NCBI GenBank assembly: GCA_035699745.1
Contig: DASSPH010000097.1
Span: 16,695-80,694, forward strand
Length of the DNA: 64,000 bases
Source of the DNA: Vicinamibacterales bacterium
Lineage (GTDB): Bacteria; Acidobacteriota; Vicinamibacteria; Vicinamibacterales; 2-12-FULL-66-21
Direction of reading: 5' to 3'
The notes under the pieces: model-generated
The model's database searches: none
What the model saw: the letters and a program-made list of their open reading frames with translations, nothing else
Told to the model about the DNA's origin: nothing
Translations under genes and position numbers: made by a program
Shown here: one piece after another, positions 1 to 9,705 of the stretch
Numbering within the stretch: the stretch's first letter is position 1
Layout: every line of letters starts with the position of its first letter

Positions 1-431
1 GCGATCTCGACGCGGTCGCCGCGCTCGAAGCCGAGTCGTTCACCAATCCGTGGCCGCGCGAGACGCTGGTGTGGGAGCTCGAGAACTCCGACGTCACGCG
101 CGCCTACGTGCTCCGCGAGGCCGATGGCGCCGTCGTGGCGTTCTGCGTCTGCTGGGTCATTTTCGACGAGTTGCACATAAATACACTCGCCGTGGCGCCA
201 GCCGTCCGCCGGCAGGGGCGAGCGACGGCGCTCCTCCGGCACGTGATGGCCGAGGCCGCCGCCAGCGGGGCCACCAGGGCCACGCTCGAGGTTCGGGCTT
301 CCAACGCGGCGGCCCTGGCGCTCTACGAGCGGCTGGGATTCCGGGTGGCCGCCACCCGGCCCGGCTACTACGTCAAACCGCCGGAAGACGCCCTCATCCT
401 GTGGCGGGAAGGGCTTGACGCTTCACCTTGA
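1..431 (+). CDS. rimI: RimI, ribosomal-protein-alanine N-acetyltransferase (5' end outside window)
   Basis: GNAT-family acetyltransferase that, in characterised relatives, acetylates the N-terminal alanine of ribosomal protein S18. The reading frame is already open at base 3 (DLDAVAALEAESFTNPWPRE), so the start lies outside the window. The acetyl-CoA-binding core is visible as VAPAVRRQGRATALL, followed by the family motif ASNAAALALYERLGFR and the C-terminal tyrosines of PGYYVKPPEDA. The length is close to a full RimI, so only a few residues are missing. rimI commonly follows tsaB, which would be just to the left. The stop is TGA at 429-431. The family is clear; the exact substrate is inferred. 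Confidence 0.85.
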   Translation, partial: DLDAVAALEAESFTNPWPRETLVWELENSDVTRAYVLREADGAVVAFCVCWVIFDELHINTLAVAPAVRRQGRATALLRHVMAEAAASGATRATLEVRASNAAALALYERLGFRVAATRPGYYVKPPEDALILWREGLDASP

Positions 432-500
432 TGCCCCTTGTGCCTTGTGGTAGTTTCCCGGTTATGAATGTCCTCGGGTAGCTCCAATCAGGAGGCGGAA

Positions 501-749
501 ATGCCGACAGATTTCGAAGCAATAAGGCAGCAGCTGTTGGAAAGCAACGACGAGTTCCGCCAACTCGCCAGTCAGCACCACGACCTCGACGAACGCATCC
601 ATAATCTCGCCACCCGCCCGTATCTATCCGAACCCGAGCAACTCGAAGAAGTCACTCTGAAGAAGCGCAAGCTCCACCTGAAGGACCAGATGGAGAGCAT
701 CCTGCGGCACAGCCAGGCCGAGCACGGCCTGTCGTCCGCTCGTCATTGA
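501..749 (+). CDS. DUF465 (YdcH-like) small protein
   Basis: An 82-residue, highly charged, helical protein of the DUF465/YdcH family, whose molecular role is unknown. The family pattern is the pair of helices with HHDLDERIHNLATRP and LKKRKLHLKDQMESILRH. I chose the ATG at 501 because AGGAGG lies at 490-495 with ideal spacing. An in-frame upstream ATG at 468 would add 11 residues but has no ribosome binding site. The gene stands alone, with rimI 70 bp upstream and a strong terminator directly downstream, so it is probably transcribed by itself. Confidence 0.8.
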   Translation: MPTDFEAIRQQLLESNDEFRQLASQHHDLDERIHNLATRPYLSEPEQLEEVTLKKRKLHLKDQMESILRHSQAEHGLSSARH

Positions 750-771
750 CGCGCTGTTAACGGCATAGATC

Positions 772-809
772 GAGGCCGGTCCCACACGTTGAGACCGGCC
801 TCTTTTTTT
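772..809 (+). terminator. Strong intrinsic terminator
   Basis: A perfect 10-bp GC-rich stem (GAGGCCGGTC at 772-781 pairing with GACCGGCCTC at 793-802), an 11-nt loop and a run of seven T at 803-809. It ends the DUF465 transcript. It stops only four bases before the ATG of psd, so psd has no room for a promoter after it. Confidence 0.9.
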
Positions 810-813
810 CCTC

Positions 814-1455
814 ATGAAGATCGATCGCGCGGGACTTCCGTTCATCGCCGGCGCCATGCTGCCGGCCGCGGTGCTGGCCGGGGCGCGCCGCTACGGCTGG
901 GCGGCCGGGTTCGCGGCGCTCGGCGCGTTTTTCACCTACTTCTTCCGCGACCCCGAGCGCAATGTCCCGACGGCTCCCGGCCTGGTGGTGTCTCCCGCGG
1001 ACGGCCGCGTCGTCATTGCCGGGCCGACCGATGGCCGCTGGAGCCCGCCCGGCGACTGGCAGCAGATCACGATCTTCCTGTCGCCGATGGACGTGCACAT
1101 GAACCGCTCGCCGGTCGAGGGGCGCGTCACCCGGATCGAATACCGGCCCGGCAAGTTCCTGCCGGCGTATAAAGAGGATGCCGGCGCCAACGAGCTGAAC
1201 GAGATCTGGATCGACCATCGGGGCGAGGCGGTCGTGGTGCGGCAGATCGTCGGCGTGCTGGCGCGCCGCGTCGTCTGCCGCGTGAACGAAGGGCAGCAGC
1301 TCGAGCGCGGCGAACGGATCGGCCTGATGAAATTCGGCTCGCGCATGGACGTCTTCCTCCCGAAGCGCGCGCACCTGCTGGTGTCCGTCGGCCAGGCCGT
1401 CGTCGGCGGAGAGACGGTGCTGGCGCGTCTGGACCCGATCGCGGGAGCGCGGTGA
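814..1455 (+). CDS. psd: Phosphatidylserine decarboxylase proenzyme
   Basis: Pyruvoyl-dependent membrane enzyme that converts phosphatidylserine to phosphatidylethanolamine. The 213-residue length fits the short, archaetidylserine-decarboxylase-like subclass. A hydrophobic N-terminal segment (residues about 8-35) leads to YFFRDPER. Conserved features are SPADGRV, the LSPMDVHMNR block and the self-cleavage site KFGSRMD, where Ser176 would become the pyruvoyl group. The gene overlaps pssA by four bases (GTGA), so precursor and product enzymes are translationally coupled. No ribosome binding site is visible because the start abuts a terminator. Confidence 0.9.
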   Translation: MKIDRAGLPFIAGAMLPAAVLAGARRYGWAAGFAALGAFFTYFFRDPERNVPTAPGLVVSPADGRVVIAGPTDGRWSPPGDWQQITIFLSPMDVHMNRSPVEGRVTRIEYRPGKFLPAYKEDAGANELNEIWIDHRGEAVVVRQIVGVLARRVVCRVNEGQQLERGERIGLMKFGSRMDVFLPKRAHLLVSVGQAVVGGETVLARLDPIAGAR

Positions 1456-2243
1456 TCAATCCGCTGGCGCGCCGGCGCGGCGATCGCCCGGAGCGCTTCC
1501 GGCGGGGGATCTACCTCGTTCCCTCGCTGTTCACGCTCGCGAATCTCTTCTGCGGCTACGGCTGCGTCGTGTATGCGACCCGCGGCGACTTCGACACCGC
1601 GGCGCTGCTCATCGGCGTCGCGATGGTCGTGGACATGCTCGACGGCTTGATCGCGCGGCTGACCAACTCGCAGTCGGCGTTCGGCGCCGAGCTGGATTCG
1701 CTGGCGGACGTCGTCTCGTTCGGGCTGGCGCCGGCGATCCTGGCGTTCACCTGGGGCTTGTGGCCGCTCGGACGGATCGGCTGGGCGACCGGCTTCATTT
1801 ACGTCACCGCGGCGGCGCTGCGGCTCGCGCGCTTCAACATCCAGGCGACCACGGCCGGCGACAAGCGCTACTTCGCCGGGATGCCGAGTCCCGCCGCGGC
1901 GGCGGTCATCGCGTCGACGGTGTATCTCTGGCCGTGGGGGCTGCAGGATCCGAGGGCGGCGGCGCCGGCGCTGGCCGTCGTGCTGGTGCCGGCGTTCCTG
2001 ATGGTCAGCACGATCCGCTTCCGCAGCATCAAGGCGATTGACGTCGGCTGGCGCCGCTCGTACTTCGCGCTCTTTCTCGGCGCGATCGTGATCGCGCTCA
2101 TCGCCGCCCACCCGCGGATCGCGCTCGTCGTGATGTCGTACACCTACACGCTCTGGGGCGTGACCAACGTGGTGCTCGCCCGCGTGCGGCATCCCAAGCC
2201 CAAGGGGCACGCCCTCAAGCCGACGGATCCACCGGTAGTCTGA
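1452..2243 (+). CDS. pssA: CDP-diacylglycerol-serine O-phosphatidyltransferase
   Basis: Integral membrane CDP-alcohol phosphatidyltransferase that makes phosphatidylserine from CDP-diacylglycerol and serine, the step before psd. The family signature DGxxAR-x8-Gxxx-D-xxx-D is complete in DGLIARLTNSQSAFGAELDS and the following LAD. Six or more hydrophobic segments follow. It starts with GTG at 1452 inside the psd stop region. The last 29 bases overlap the 3' end of the convergent histidine kinase gene. The 263-residue length is normal for the family. Confidence 0.92.
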   Translation: MINPLARRRGDRPERFRRGIYLVPSLFTLANLFCGYGCVVYATRGDFDTAALLIGVAMVVDMLDGLIARLTNSQSAFGAELDSLADVVSFGLAPAILAFTWGLWPLGRIGWATGFIYVTAAALRLARFNIQATTAGDKRYFAGMPSPAAAAVIASTVYLWPWGLQDPRAAAPALAVVLVPAFLMVSTIRFRSIKAIDVGWRRSYFALFLGAIVIALIAAHPRIALVVMSYTYTLWGVTNVVLARVRHPKPKGHALKPTDPPVV

Positions 2244-5200
2244 TCGTCACCGTGGTGCCGGCGCCGCGGCGGCTCTCCACCTGAATGTGGCCGCCGCTCA
2301 ACTCGACGTTGCGCAGCGCAATCGGCAGTCCCAGCCCCGTGCCGGTCGTCTTGGTGGAGAAGTAGGGCTCGAACACGCGGGCGAGCGCTTCGTCGTCCAT
2401 CCCCACGCCGGTGTCCGCCACTCGAATCGAGACCCAGCCCGGCTCCACCGTCGACGTGATGTGCAGCGACCCGGTGCCGGGCATCGCGTGCAGCGCGTTC
2501 TCGACGACATTCGCCAGCGCGCGCGCGACGAGGGTGCGGTCCACCAGCACCGGAGGCAGCGGCGCCTGGATCTCGTTGACGATCTCGATGCGTCCGGCAA
2601 GTCCGGCACGGTACGGCTCGACGACGTCGTGCACCAGCCGCGCTGCGTCGACCCGCGCGCGGCGCGCGGTCGGCGACGAGGCGAAGCTCGAGAACTCTGA
2701 CGCGATCTGTCGCAGCAGCCGCACCTGGCCGAGGATGGCGGTGACGCAGCCTTCGAGCACCGGCCCGAGCGGCTGACCGCGGTCGGCGTGCACGCGCTGG
2801 AGGTGTTCCGCCGAGAGCTGGATCGGCGTCAGGGGATTCTTGATCTCGTGCGCCACCTGCCGCGCCATCTCGGCCCAGGCCTCGAGGCGGTGGGTGCGCT
2901 CCAGCTGATCGCGCTGCGCTTTCAGCTCCGCGGCCATGCCGTTGAACGCGTCGACCAGCCGGCGCAGCTCGTCGGACGAACGCACCGCGATGCGCGCGTC
3001 GAAATCGCCCCGCGCGATGCGCCCGGTGGCGCGGGTCAGCTGCCGGACGGGGTCGGCGATCCGCTCCGCCATCGAGAGGCCGATGCCGGCGCCGAGCAGC
3101 ACGAAGAACAGCGCCGCCAGGTGGACGCCGCGATCGAGCTCGTCGATCTCGCGCTCGACTTCGTGCTGGCGGAAGGCGAGCGGCACGGTGAGCGCGCCGG
3201 TGGCCCCGCCGGTCCGCACCGGCGCCGCCGCCACCATGTACGGCACCGCGCCGATCTGGTCCTCGGTGACGAAGCTCGGCAGCCGCTGCAGGATGATGGC
3301 GCGGTACACGCCGTCGGGCGTTCGCGTCGGCAGGACGCCCGAGGCGAACAGGTCGCGCTCGCTCGTCGCCACCAGCTCCGCGTCGGCAAAGACGTTGACG
3401 TCCTGGTTGATCAACTGGCTGATCCACACCATCACGTCGTCACTCCCGAACGTGCCGGCGGCCGCTTCGCCGCCCCGGCGGAGCAGCGCGTCGGACTCCT
3501 CGATCACCCGCTGCGCGACGGCGGCGGTGCGGGCCGCCTCCGCGCGAATCCCTTCGTTCAGCAGTCCGGCGAAGTAGGTCCGGATGACGAGCGCCAGCGT
3601 CAGCACCGGGACGATCGACGCGAGCACGAAGGCGAGGAACAGCTTGCGGTAGAAGCTCGCGCGGATTTCGCGCAGCAGCGCCCGTCCGGTCTGCGGGCGC
3701 ACGCGCGAGAGCCGCGTGAACACCGCCGTGCCGATGAGCGCGAGAACGTAGCCGGCCGCCGCCAGCGTGGTCAGCTCGGCGAGCCGTACCAGGTGATCGA
3801 ACACTCCCGGAATCGGATATCCGAGCGCGTAGATGAACTGCCGATCGTTGGCGAAGTAGACGTTGTACGCGGTGTCGTTCTTCTCGAGCACCGTCCAGAA
3901 CGGCTCGCGCGAGCGGTAGACGCGCGCGAAGGTGGCGTCGTCGAGCGGCCAGGCGTCGGGCGCGGACGAATAGATCGTGGTCAGCCCCCACCCGTAGGCG
4001 GTGAACTCGACGTCGCCGGCGGGCGGCCCCTCGAGCGGCGCGCTGCCGGTGGGACTGAAGACGTCGAGATACGCCGATTGGGAGCTGATGAAGGGCAGCG
4101 TGCGGTAGTCGAACACGACGTGGACCGCGATCATGCCGATCCGCCGCCCGTCCGCGCACACGCTGCGCTGCGCATGCAGCGTGTTGCGCTCCTGCCCGCC
4201 GGCGAAGAGCAGCGCCTCGCCGAAGATCTCCCAGTGGCAATCGCGCAGCGTCTCGCTCGCGGCCGCGCGGTTGTACTCGGGGAAGTTCAGCGCGAAGCAG
4301 CTCACCAGCGTCCCCGAGCCGTCGTAGATCTCGATGTCGCTGGTGAGCCGCGCGCGGGCGAGCACCGTCTGGTTCCAGATCCGGAACGCCGGATCCGTGC
4401 TGCAGCCGCCGACGGCGCCCCGCGCCGAGGTGACGAGCGTCGTCAGATCGGGCAGCGCATCGATCTCGGCGAGCGCTTCGTTCAACCGCGCCTGCAGCGC
4501 CTGCGGGTGGCTCATCGCCTCGACGGCGTAGCGGCTCTCGATGAGCGAGCGCATCTTGCGCTCGGCGACGAAATGCACGGACGGGTAGACGAGCAGCGCC
4601 GGCAGCAGGAATGCCATGAACAGCGCGAGAATCCGCGACCCCGCCGTCACCCTGCGGTACCAGATGACGAGCCGCGGCGCGACCAGCGCCGCGGCGGCGC
4701 AGGCCGTCGCGCCGAGCACCACCGCGGATACGGGCACCGCCCATCCGCCGCGGTAGGCGATCGCGGCAATCACCAGGATCGGCCCGAGCCAGAGCGCGGC
4801 AGCGGCGGCGTGGCGCGAGGACCAGCGCCGGGGCATCCGCCATCGCGCCAGGGCGATCACGCACGCCAGCGCGCCGGCCCAGAGCGCCGCCGCATGGCCG
4901 AGCAGCACGCCCGAAAGCGTCGCCAGCCGCGGAGCCGTCCACGGATGCAGCGAAAAGTGGCGCAGATCGACTTGCGAGGGATCGACGCTGCGGCCGAGCA
5001 GCCGCTCGAACGCAATCAGCAGCGCGGCGAGCACGATGCCGCACGCGAGCTGCGCCGCCACGAACAGGACCCAGCCGCCTTCCGGCGAGCGCCGGATCGC
5101 CCGGAGCGCGACACGCAGCCGCACGGCGGCAGACACCAGCGCCGCGGCGACCGCCGCGGCGGTCGCCCCTCCCAGCAGCACGGCCACCGCCCGGCGGTGG

Positions 5201-6162
5201 CCTTCGGCATCCGCGGCGGGAGACACCAGGAATCCCAGCCACAGCAGGCCGGCGCCGGCGAGGACGACGGCGACGATGGCGGCGGTGAGCCGCAGCTCGC
5301 GCCAGGGCTCGCGCGCGCGCACCCGCGCGTCGAGCAGCGGCCCGGCCAGCAGCAGGATCGTCAGCGCCACCAGCGAGACCGCGATCAGCGTGACGTAACG
5401 CCGCAGGTGCCGGCGTCCGCCGGACAGCTCGCCCGGCGGAATGACGACGTCGACGAGCGGCGTGCCGTCAGGCGCGGCAACGGTGAAGGCCGGCGCAGCC
5501 GGTACGGGCGGATTCGCCGGGTCGTGCAGCCGCAGCTGCACCTGCGCGCGGCGCGTCGGCATGACGTACTCCGGAGACGTCAGCAGAGAACCCGCGCGCA
5601 CCGGCGTGAGCACATGCTCGACCGCAACCGAGCCGAGCCGGCTGCGGTCCGGCGACGGGGAGACGATCGCGTCGAGGTAGACCAGCCGCAGTCCGAGCGG
5701 AGACGGCGCCACGAACAGCGGCGCCGCCGGACGCTCGCGCGGCAGATCGGAGGCGCGTCCGGCCCAGCCCCGCGCGCCGCCGCGGGCGTCGTAGATCGTG
5801 ATCGCGACGAGCGGCACGCTGTCGGCCAGCTGCGCGCGCGCGCCGGCCGCGGCGTCGAAGAGCGTCCGGACGCCGTCGTCCGTCTCGAGCCCGGACGCCA
5901 TCGCCTTCGCCACGGCCGGATCGCCCGCCACCGCGTGCGCCAGCCGCTCGACGTCGGCGGTCATGTCCGCGAACGCGGCGCGCACGTCCTGCTCGACCCG
6001 CGCCGCGGCGGCGGCGTCGTTCCGGCCGAAGCGCAGCAGTTCGACGGCGGCGCCGATGAGGACGGCCAGGACCGCCGCGCCGCAGCCGGCGGCGACGATG
6101 CGCGGTACGCTGACGCGGCGCTCGCGCGTCAGCACCGCGCCGGCAGTCGTCGTCTCGACCAC
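2215..6162 (-). CDS. Giant NtrY-like membrane sensor histidine kinase
   Basis: About 1,315 residues from a GTG at 6160-6162; codons upstream of this run antisense to the next gene. An N-terminal membrane helix (VPRIVAAGCGAAVLAVLIGA) is followed by an extracytoplasmic domain and about eight membrane helices. A second extracytoplasmic domain, further helices and a HAMP linker (near residues 1030-1080) come next. The kinase core has an NtrY-type H-box AHEIKNPLTPIQLSAEHL with phospho-acceptor His near residue 1105. It also has an N-box (NVVENALHAM) and G-boxes DTGVGMDDEAL and TGTGLGLPIA. NtrY kinases normally pair with the sigma-54 activator NtrX, but no response regulator is adjacent. rpoN lies 16 kb away. 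The ligand is unknown. Confidence 0.85.
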   Translation of the reverse strand: MVETTTAGAVLTRERRVSVPRIVAAGCGAAVLAVLIGAAVELLRFGRNDAAAAARVEQDVRAAFADMTADVERLAHAVAGDPAVAKAMASGLETDDGVRTLFDAAAGARAQLADSVPLVAITIYDARGGARGWAGRASDLPRERPAAPLFVAPSPLGLRLVYLDAIVSPSPDRSRLGSVAVEHVLTPVRAGSLLTSPEYVMPTRRAQVQLRLHDPANPPVPAAPAFTVAAPDGTPLVDVVIPPGELSGGRRHLRRYVTLIAVSLVALTILLLAGPLLDARVRAREPWRELRLTAAIVAVVLAGAGLLWLGFLVSPAADAEGHRRAVAVLLGGATAAAVAAALVSAAVRLRVALRAIRRSPEGGWVLFVAAQLACGIVLAALLIAFERLLGRSVDPSQVDLRHFSLHPWTAPRLATLSGVLLGHAAALWAGALACVIALARWRMPRRWSSRHAAAAALWLGPILVIAAIAYRGGWAVPVSAVVLGATACAAAALVAPRLVIWYRRVTAGSRILALFMAFLLPALLVYPSVHFVAERKMRSLIESRYAVEAMSHPQALQARLNEALAEIDALPDLTTLVTSARGAVGGCSTDPAFRIWNQTVLARARLTSDIEIYDGSGTLVSCFALNFPEYNRAAASETLRDCHWEIFGEALLFAGGQERNTLHAQRSVCADGRRIGMIAVHVVFDYRTLPFISSQSAYLDVFSPTGSAPLEGPPAGDVEFTAYGWGLTTIYSSAPDAWPLDDATFARVYRSREPFWTVLEKNDTAYNVYFANDRQFIYALGYPIPGVFDHLVRLAELTTLAAAGYVLALIGTAVFTRLSRVRPQTGRALLREIRASFYRKLFLAFVLASIVPVLTLALVIRTYFAGLLNEGIRAEAARTAAVAQRVIEESDALLRRGGEAAAGTFGSDDVMVWISQLINQDVNVFADAELVATSERDLFASGVLPTRTPDGVYRAIILQRLPSFVTEDQIGAVPYMVAAAPVRTGGATGALTVPLAFRQHEVEREIDELDRGVHLAALFFVLLGAGIGLSMAERIADPVRQLTRATGRIARGDFDARIAVRSSDELRRLVDAFNGMAAELKAQRDQLERTHRLEAWAEMARQVAHEIKNPLTPIQLSAEHLQRVHADRGQPLGPVLEGCVTAILGQVRLLRQIASEFSSFASSPTARRARVDAARLVHDVVEPYRAGLAGRIEIVNEIQAPLPPVLVDRTLVARALANVVENALHAMPGTGSLHITSTVEPGWVSIRVADTGVGMDDEALARVFEPYFSTKTTGTGLGLPIALRNVELSGGHIQVESRRGAGTTVTIRLPVDPSA

Positions 6163-6187
6163 ACCACGAGTGTATAGTGGTTGACTG

Positions 6188-7177
6188 GTGGCGACGTCGC
6201 AGACTCCGGGGCTGAAGGCCGCCTTGAAGCGCGGCGCGCTGATCGCCGCGGCCAACTGGCCGCTGGTCCTGGTCCAGTTCGTCACCGAGTCCGTGCTGAA
6301 GCTGCTGCTCGCGGTGCCGATCGTCGGCGGCGCGTTCCTCGTGGCGCTGCTCCTCGACACCAGCCTTGCCGACCTGCTGCGCGGCGACGTGCGCGACATC
6401 GTGACCTCGATCCTCGCGGCGCTCATGGCCAGCCCGATGGCGCTCGCCGCCTTCGTCACCGCCGCGCTCATCGTGCTCGTCGGCGGATCGCTGATTACCT
6501 TCGTGGTGAAGGGCGGGACGGTGTCGCTGCTGGCCGACGCCGAGCGCATCGCGGGCCCGATCGAGCGGCCGCCGCTGCGGCTGGACGCCCTGCGCCGCGC
6601 GTCGGTGGTGGCGATCGACCCGTTCGTCGCCGGCATGACGCGGCTCTGGCGGCGTTACGTGCGCATCGGCCTGGGCCTGCTGATCATGTACGGCCTGACC
6701 GCGGCGACCTACCTGGCGATCGTCTTCGGCGGCTATTCGCTGGCGGCGAACTCCGCCATCCTGCTCGGCTGGACGGCGATTACGGCGCTCGCCTCGAGCG
6801 TGCTGATCGTCTGGATCACGCTGCTGAACTTCTTCTATCTGATGACGCAGATGGTGGTCGCGATCGAGGACGTCAGCGTGCGGCAGGGCGTCCGGCTGGC
6901 GTTCGCCTTCATCTGGGGGCACCTCCGCGAAGTCGCCGGGGTCTTCGGCGTCGTCCTCGTCGTGGTGATCCTCGCGACGGCGGCCTCGATCCTCGCGACC
7001 GCCGGCCTCGGCCTGATCGCCTTCGTGCCGCTCGTCGGCCTGGCGGTGCTGCCGCTGCAGATGGCGGCATGGCTCCTCCGCGGAATCGTCTTCGAGTACC
7101 TCGCGCTCGCCGCGCTCGGCGCGTATCTGTCACACTATCGCTGGTACCATTCCTCGTCCGACATCCGCGTTGCATGA
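6188..7177 (+). CDS. Polytopic membrane protein of unknown function
   Basis: A 329-residue protein with about six to eight hydrophobic segments, including LLLAVPIVGGAFLVALLL, a long stretch at MALAAFVTAALIVLVGGSLI and a double segment near the C-terminus. The soluble part around AERIAGPIERPPLRLDALRR lies between helices two and three. I do not recognise a family. The GTG start at 6188 is 25 bases from the divergent kinase start, so the two genes must share a very small control region. The 3' end overlaps the aminotransferase start by four bases (ATGA). Confidence 0.7.
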   Translation: MATSQTPGLKAALKRGALIAAANWPLVLVQFVTESVLKLLLAVPIVGGAFLVALLLDTSLADLLRGDVRDIVTSILAALMASPMALAAFVTAALIVLVGGSLITFVVKGGTVSLLADAERIAGPIERPPLRLDALRRASVVAIDPFVAGMTRLWRRYVRIGLGLLIMYGLTAATYLAIVFGGYSLAANSAILLGWTAITALASSVLIVWITLLNFFYLMTQMVVAIEDVSVRQGVRLAFAFIWGHLREVAGVFGVVLVVVILATAASILATAGLGLIAFVPLVGLAVLPLQMAAWLLRGIVFEYLALAALGAYLSHYRWYHSSSDIRVA

Positions 7178-8433
7178 CTGAGTCGAACAGCCTGTTCTCG
7201 CGCGCCGCCGCGCAGATGACCGAATCCGCCATCCGGAAGATGGGGACGGTGCTCGCCAGCGGACGCGACGTCATTTCCTTCGCCCCCGGGTATCCGGCGC
7301 CCGAGACGTTCCCGTGGGACGAGTTCTCACAGATCGCCGCGGAGCTGCTCGCCAGCCGCGACGGCGGCGTACTGCAGTACGGCCCGACCCGCGGCTACCG
7401 GCCGCTGCTCGAGGCGATCGCCGGGATCATGCGCCAGCGCGGCATTGCGGTCTCGCTGGAGCACCTGCTGGTCACCACCGGATCGCAACAGGGACTCGAC
7501 CTGGTCGCGCGCGTCTTCATCGATCCGGGCGACGTCATCCTCGTCGAGCTGCCGACCTACGTCGGCGCGATCAGCGCGTTCCGCAACCTCCAGGCGTCGA
7601 TGGTCGGGGTGCCTCAGGAAGCGGACGGCATCGATCTCGATGCGCTCGACGCGACCTGGGATCGGCTCCGCCGCGAAGGGCGCCGCGTCAAGTTCCTGTA
7701 CGTCGTGCCGAACTTCCAGAATCCGACCGGCCTGCTGATCGGCCCGGGCAAACGACGCCGCCTCCTCGAGTGGGCGGAACGCCGCGACGTGCTGATCCTC
7801 GAAGATGATCCGTATCGCGAGCTGTACTTCGAAGACTCCGCCACCGAAGCGGAAGTGCGGCCGATCAAGGCGGACGACGCCGCCGGGCGCGTGGTCTATC
7901 TGAGCAGCTTCTCCAAGACGCTGGCGCCCGGGTTCCGGGTGGCGTGGATCGCGGCGCCACCGGCGATCGCCGCGAAGCTGGAGATGGCGAAACAGGCCGA
8001 GGACCTGCTGACCGGGTCGCTCGACCAGCGGATGATCTACGAGGCGTGCCGGCGAGGCGTGCTCGAACGGCAGCTTCCGATGCTCCGCCGGCACTACGCG
8101 CACAAGCGCGACGTGATGCAGACGGCGCTGCAGCGCGAACTGCGGGGCGCTACGTGGCCGACGCCGAAGGGCGGATTCTTTCTGTGGGTCGCGCTGCCCG
8201 CCGGCATCGATGCGGGCCGCATGATCCACCGCGCCATCGAACACGGCGTGATCTACGTCGCCGGCGAGGCGTTCTACGTCAACGCTCAGGGCCGGAACAT
8301 GCTGCGCCTGTCCTTCTCCGCGCCAACGCCGGAACGGATCGACGCGGGCGTCGCCCGGCTCGCGGCTACGCTCCGCGACGAGGCGGCAGCACAGGCGACA
8401 GCGGCCGCAGCTGAAGGCCCGGCAGCGTCGTAA
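7174..8433 (+). CDS. PLP-dependent class I/II aminotransferase (2-aminoadipate/aromatic type)
   Basis: Fold-type I aminotransferase of 419 residues, closest in pattern to the LysN/KAT-like group that uses 2-aminoadipate, aromatic or branched amino acids. Motifs include the substrate loop [42 protein letters not shown] and the PLP-lysine motif [15 protein letters not shown] with Lys248. The C-terminal arginine region is [15 protein letters not shown]. The ATG at 7174 overlaps the upstream stop. The last 68 bases overlap the 3' end of the convergent beta-propeller gene. Exact substrate cannot be told from sequence. Confidence 0.88.
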   Translation: MTESNSLFSRAAAQMTESAIRKMGTVLASGRDVISFAPGYPAPETFPWDEFSQIAAELLASRDGGVLQYGPTRGYRPLLEAIAGIMRQRGIAVSLEHLLVTTGSQQGLDLVARVFIDPGDVILVELPTYVGAISAFRNLQASMVGVPQEADGIDLDALDATWDRLRREGRRVKFLYVVPNFQNPTGLLIGPGKRRRLLEWAERRDVLILEDDPYRELYFEDSATEAEVRPIKADDAAGRVVYLSSFSKTLAPGFRVAWIAAPPAIAAKLEMAKQAEDLLTGSLDQRMIYEACRRGVLERQLPMLRRHYAHKRDVMQTALQRELRGATWPTPKGGFFLWVALPAGIDAGRMIHRAIEHGVIYVAGEAFYVNAQGRNMLRLSFSAPTPERIDAGVARLAATLRDEAAAQATAAAAEGPAAS

Positions 8434-9682
8434 GCGGCACCAGCGGCGGGTCGTCCATGCGCAGCGGCCACCCGAGGTCCTCGAGCGGCTGCAGTACCGG
8501 ATCGCCGAGCACCCACGGCAGCACCTGCGCGATCGGCGCCAGCACCGGATCGGTCAGGAACATCGCGCCGGGGATGTCCATCGACGCGAACGGCACCATC
8601 GCCGCCTCTCCTGCGGGTCCGATGTGCGTCATCTTCCAGAGATTCGAGAGCCCGCCGGTGACCACGAACAGCTCGAGGCCCGCCTCGGTTTCGCGGAACG
8701 CGGGAGGCGTGTCGCGGGACGTGTCCCCGGCGAGCGTGATGATGCCGCTCGGCACGCCGTCATGGTCGTACAGCATGACCAGCTCGGCGCCGGCAATCGG
8801 CACGAACACGACATGGCCGAGCAGCCGGACCCCGGCAATCGGGCGCCGGTTCAGCGGCCGCTTCCAGCGCTGGTTGCCGGTCGCACGGTCCAGGGCGCGG
8901 ACGACGTTGTCGAGCGCGGAAAAGTAGACGCGGTCCCCGTCGACGGCGAGGCGGCCGTTGATCAGCGCGCCGACGTGGAAGGACCACTCCGGACTCCCGC
9001 TCCTCGCGTTCAGGCAATGGAACCGCTTGTCGCCCGCGCCGGCGTACACGCGCCCGGCGCCCGCGCCGATCGCCGTGACGCCGAGCCGCACGTACTTTTC
9101 CCATCGAAGGGTTCCGTCGGCGACGTCCAGCGCGATGATGCGGCCGTCCTTCGCGCCCAGGTACACGCGAGTGCCATCGATCGCCGGCGGCAGATCGACG
9201 CCGCCGGCCGGCTGGCGCCAGGCGATCGCCCCATCCGCGGCCCGCACGGCAACGATCTCCTCGGCCGTGACCGCGAACAGCAGCGTGCCGGCGACAACCA
9301 GCGGTGCCACCGCCTTCACGCGCGGCAGCAGCCACACGCTCCGCCCGTCGGCCGCGCTCAGCGCTTCAATCGCCTCGTCGGCGGCGATGAACACGAGGCC
9401 GTCCGCGGCGGCGAACGGGACGGAGACGGTCTTCTCGACGCGCCACGCCTCGCCGCCGTCGGCGGCGCGGAGGGCGACCAGGTGGGCGGAGCGCAGCGCA
9501 AGGAACACGCGGTCGCCGTCGGCGACCGGATCGCTGGCCACCGCGGTGGTCAGATCAACCGACCACTTGGCGGCGATCGGCAGCCGCGGCGGCGCCGGCC
9601 GGTCGGCAGCGAACGCCGATGCGGTCAGCAGCCCCAACAGAAGGGCACTGAACGCCAACGTCGCGCAACATCTAGTGGTCAC
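8366..9682 (-). CDS. Secreted PQQ/BamB-like beta-propeller protein
   Basis: Periplasmic 438-residue protein with a signal peptide ([19 protein letters not shown], then a likely cleavage before ADRPA). It has at least five PQQ-like blades of the type [43 protein letters not shown] and [22 protein letters not shown]. BamB, the outer-membrane assembly lipoprotein, has this fold, but no lipobox cysteine is placed correctly here, so a BamB role is only possible. I chose the GTG at 9680-9682 because it begins the signal peptide. A long proline-rich tail (residues about 370-438) runs across the aminotransferase 3' end. An AT-rich promoter sits just upstream. Confidence 0.75.
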   Translation of the reverse strand: MTTRCCATLAFSALLLGLLTASAFAADRPAPPRLPIAAKWSVDLTTAVASDPVADGDRVFLALRSAHLVALRAADGGEAWRVEKTVSVPFAAADGLVFIAADEAIEALSAADGRSVWLLPRVKAVAPLVVAGTLLFAVTAEEIVAVRAADGAIAWRQPAGGVDLPPAIDGTRVYLGAKDGRIIALDVADGTLRWEKYVRLGVTAIGAGAGRVYAGAGDKRFHCLNARSGSPEWSFHVGALINGRLAVDGDRVYFSALDNVVRALDRATGNQRWKRPLNRRPIAGVRLLGHVVFVPIAGAELVMLYDHDGVPSGIITLAGDTSRDTPPAFRETEAGLELFVVTGGLSNLWKMTHIGPAGEAAMVPFASMDIPGAMFLTDPVLAPIAQVLPWVLGDPVLQPLEDLGWPLRMDDPPLVPLTTLPGLQLRPLSPVLPPRRGA

Positions 9683-9688
9683 AACGTT

Positions 9689-9695
9689 TATAATA
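9689..9695. promoter_or_regulatory. Overlapping divergent -10 elements (guaA side and beta-propeller side)
   Basis: The short AT island at 9687-9695 contains a perfect TATAAT on the plus strand (9689-9694) about 100 bases before guaA. It also contains TATTAT on the minus strand (9690-9695) just before the beta-propeller GTG. No convincing -35 is seen for either, so use of one or both is inferred. Confidence 0.4.
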
Positions 9696-9705
9696 CCGTC
9701 ACAGC

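Noticed and set aside
2788..6177. A 1,129-codon open frame on the plus strand
   Set aside because: It is antisense to the histidine kinase, has an Arg/His/Gln-rich composition typical of the opposite strand of GC-rich genes, and shows no domain.
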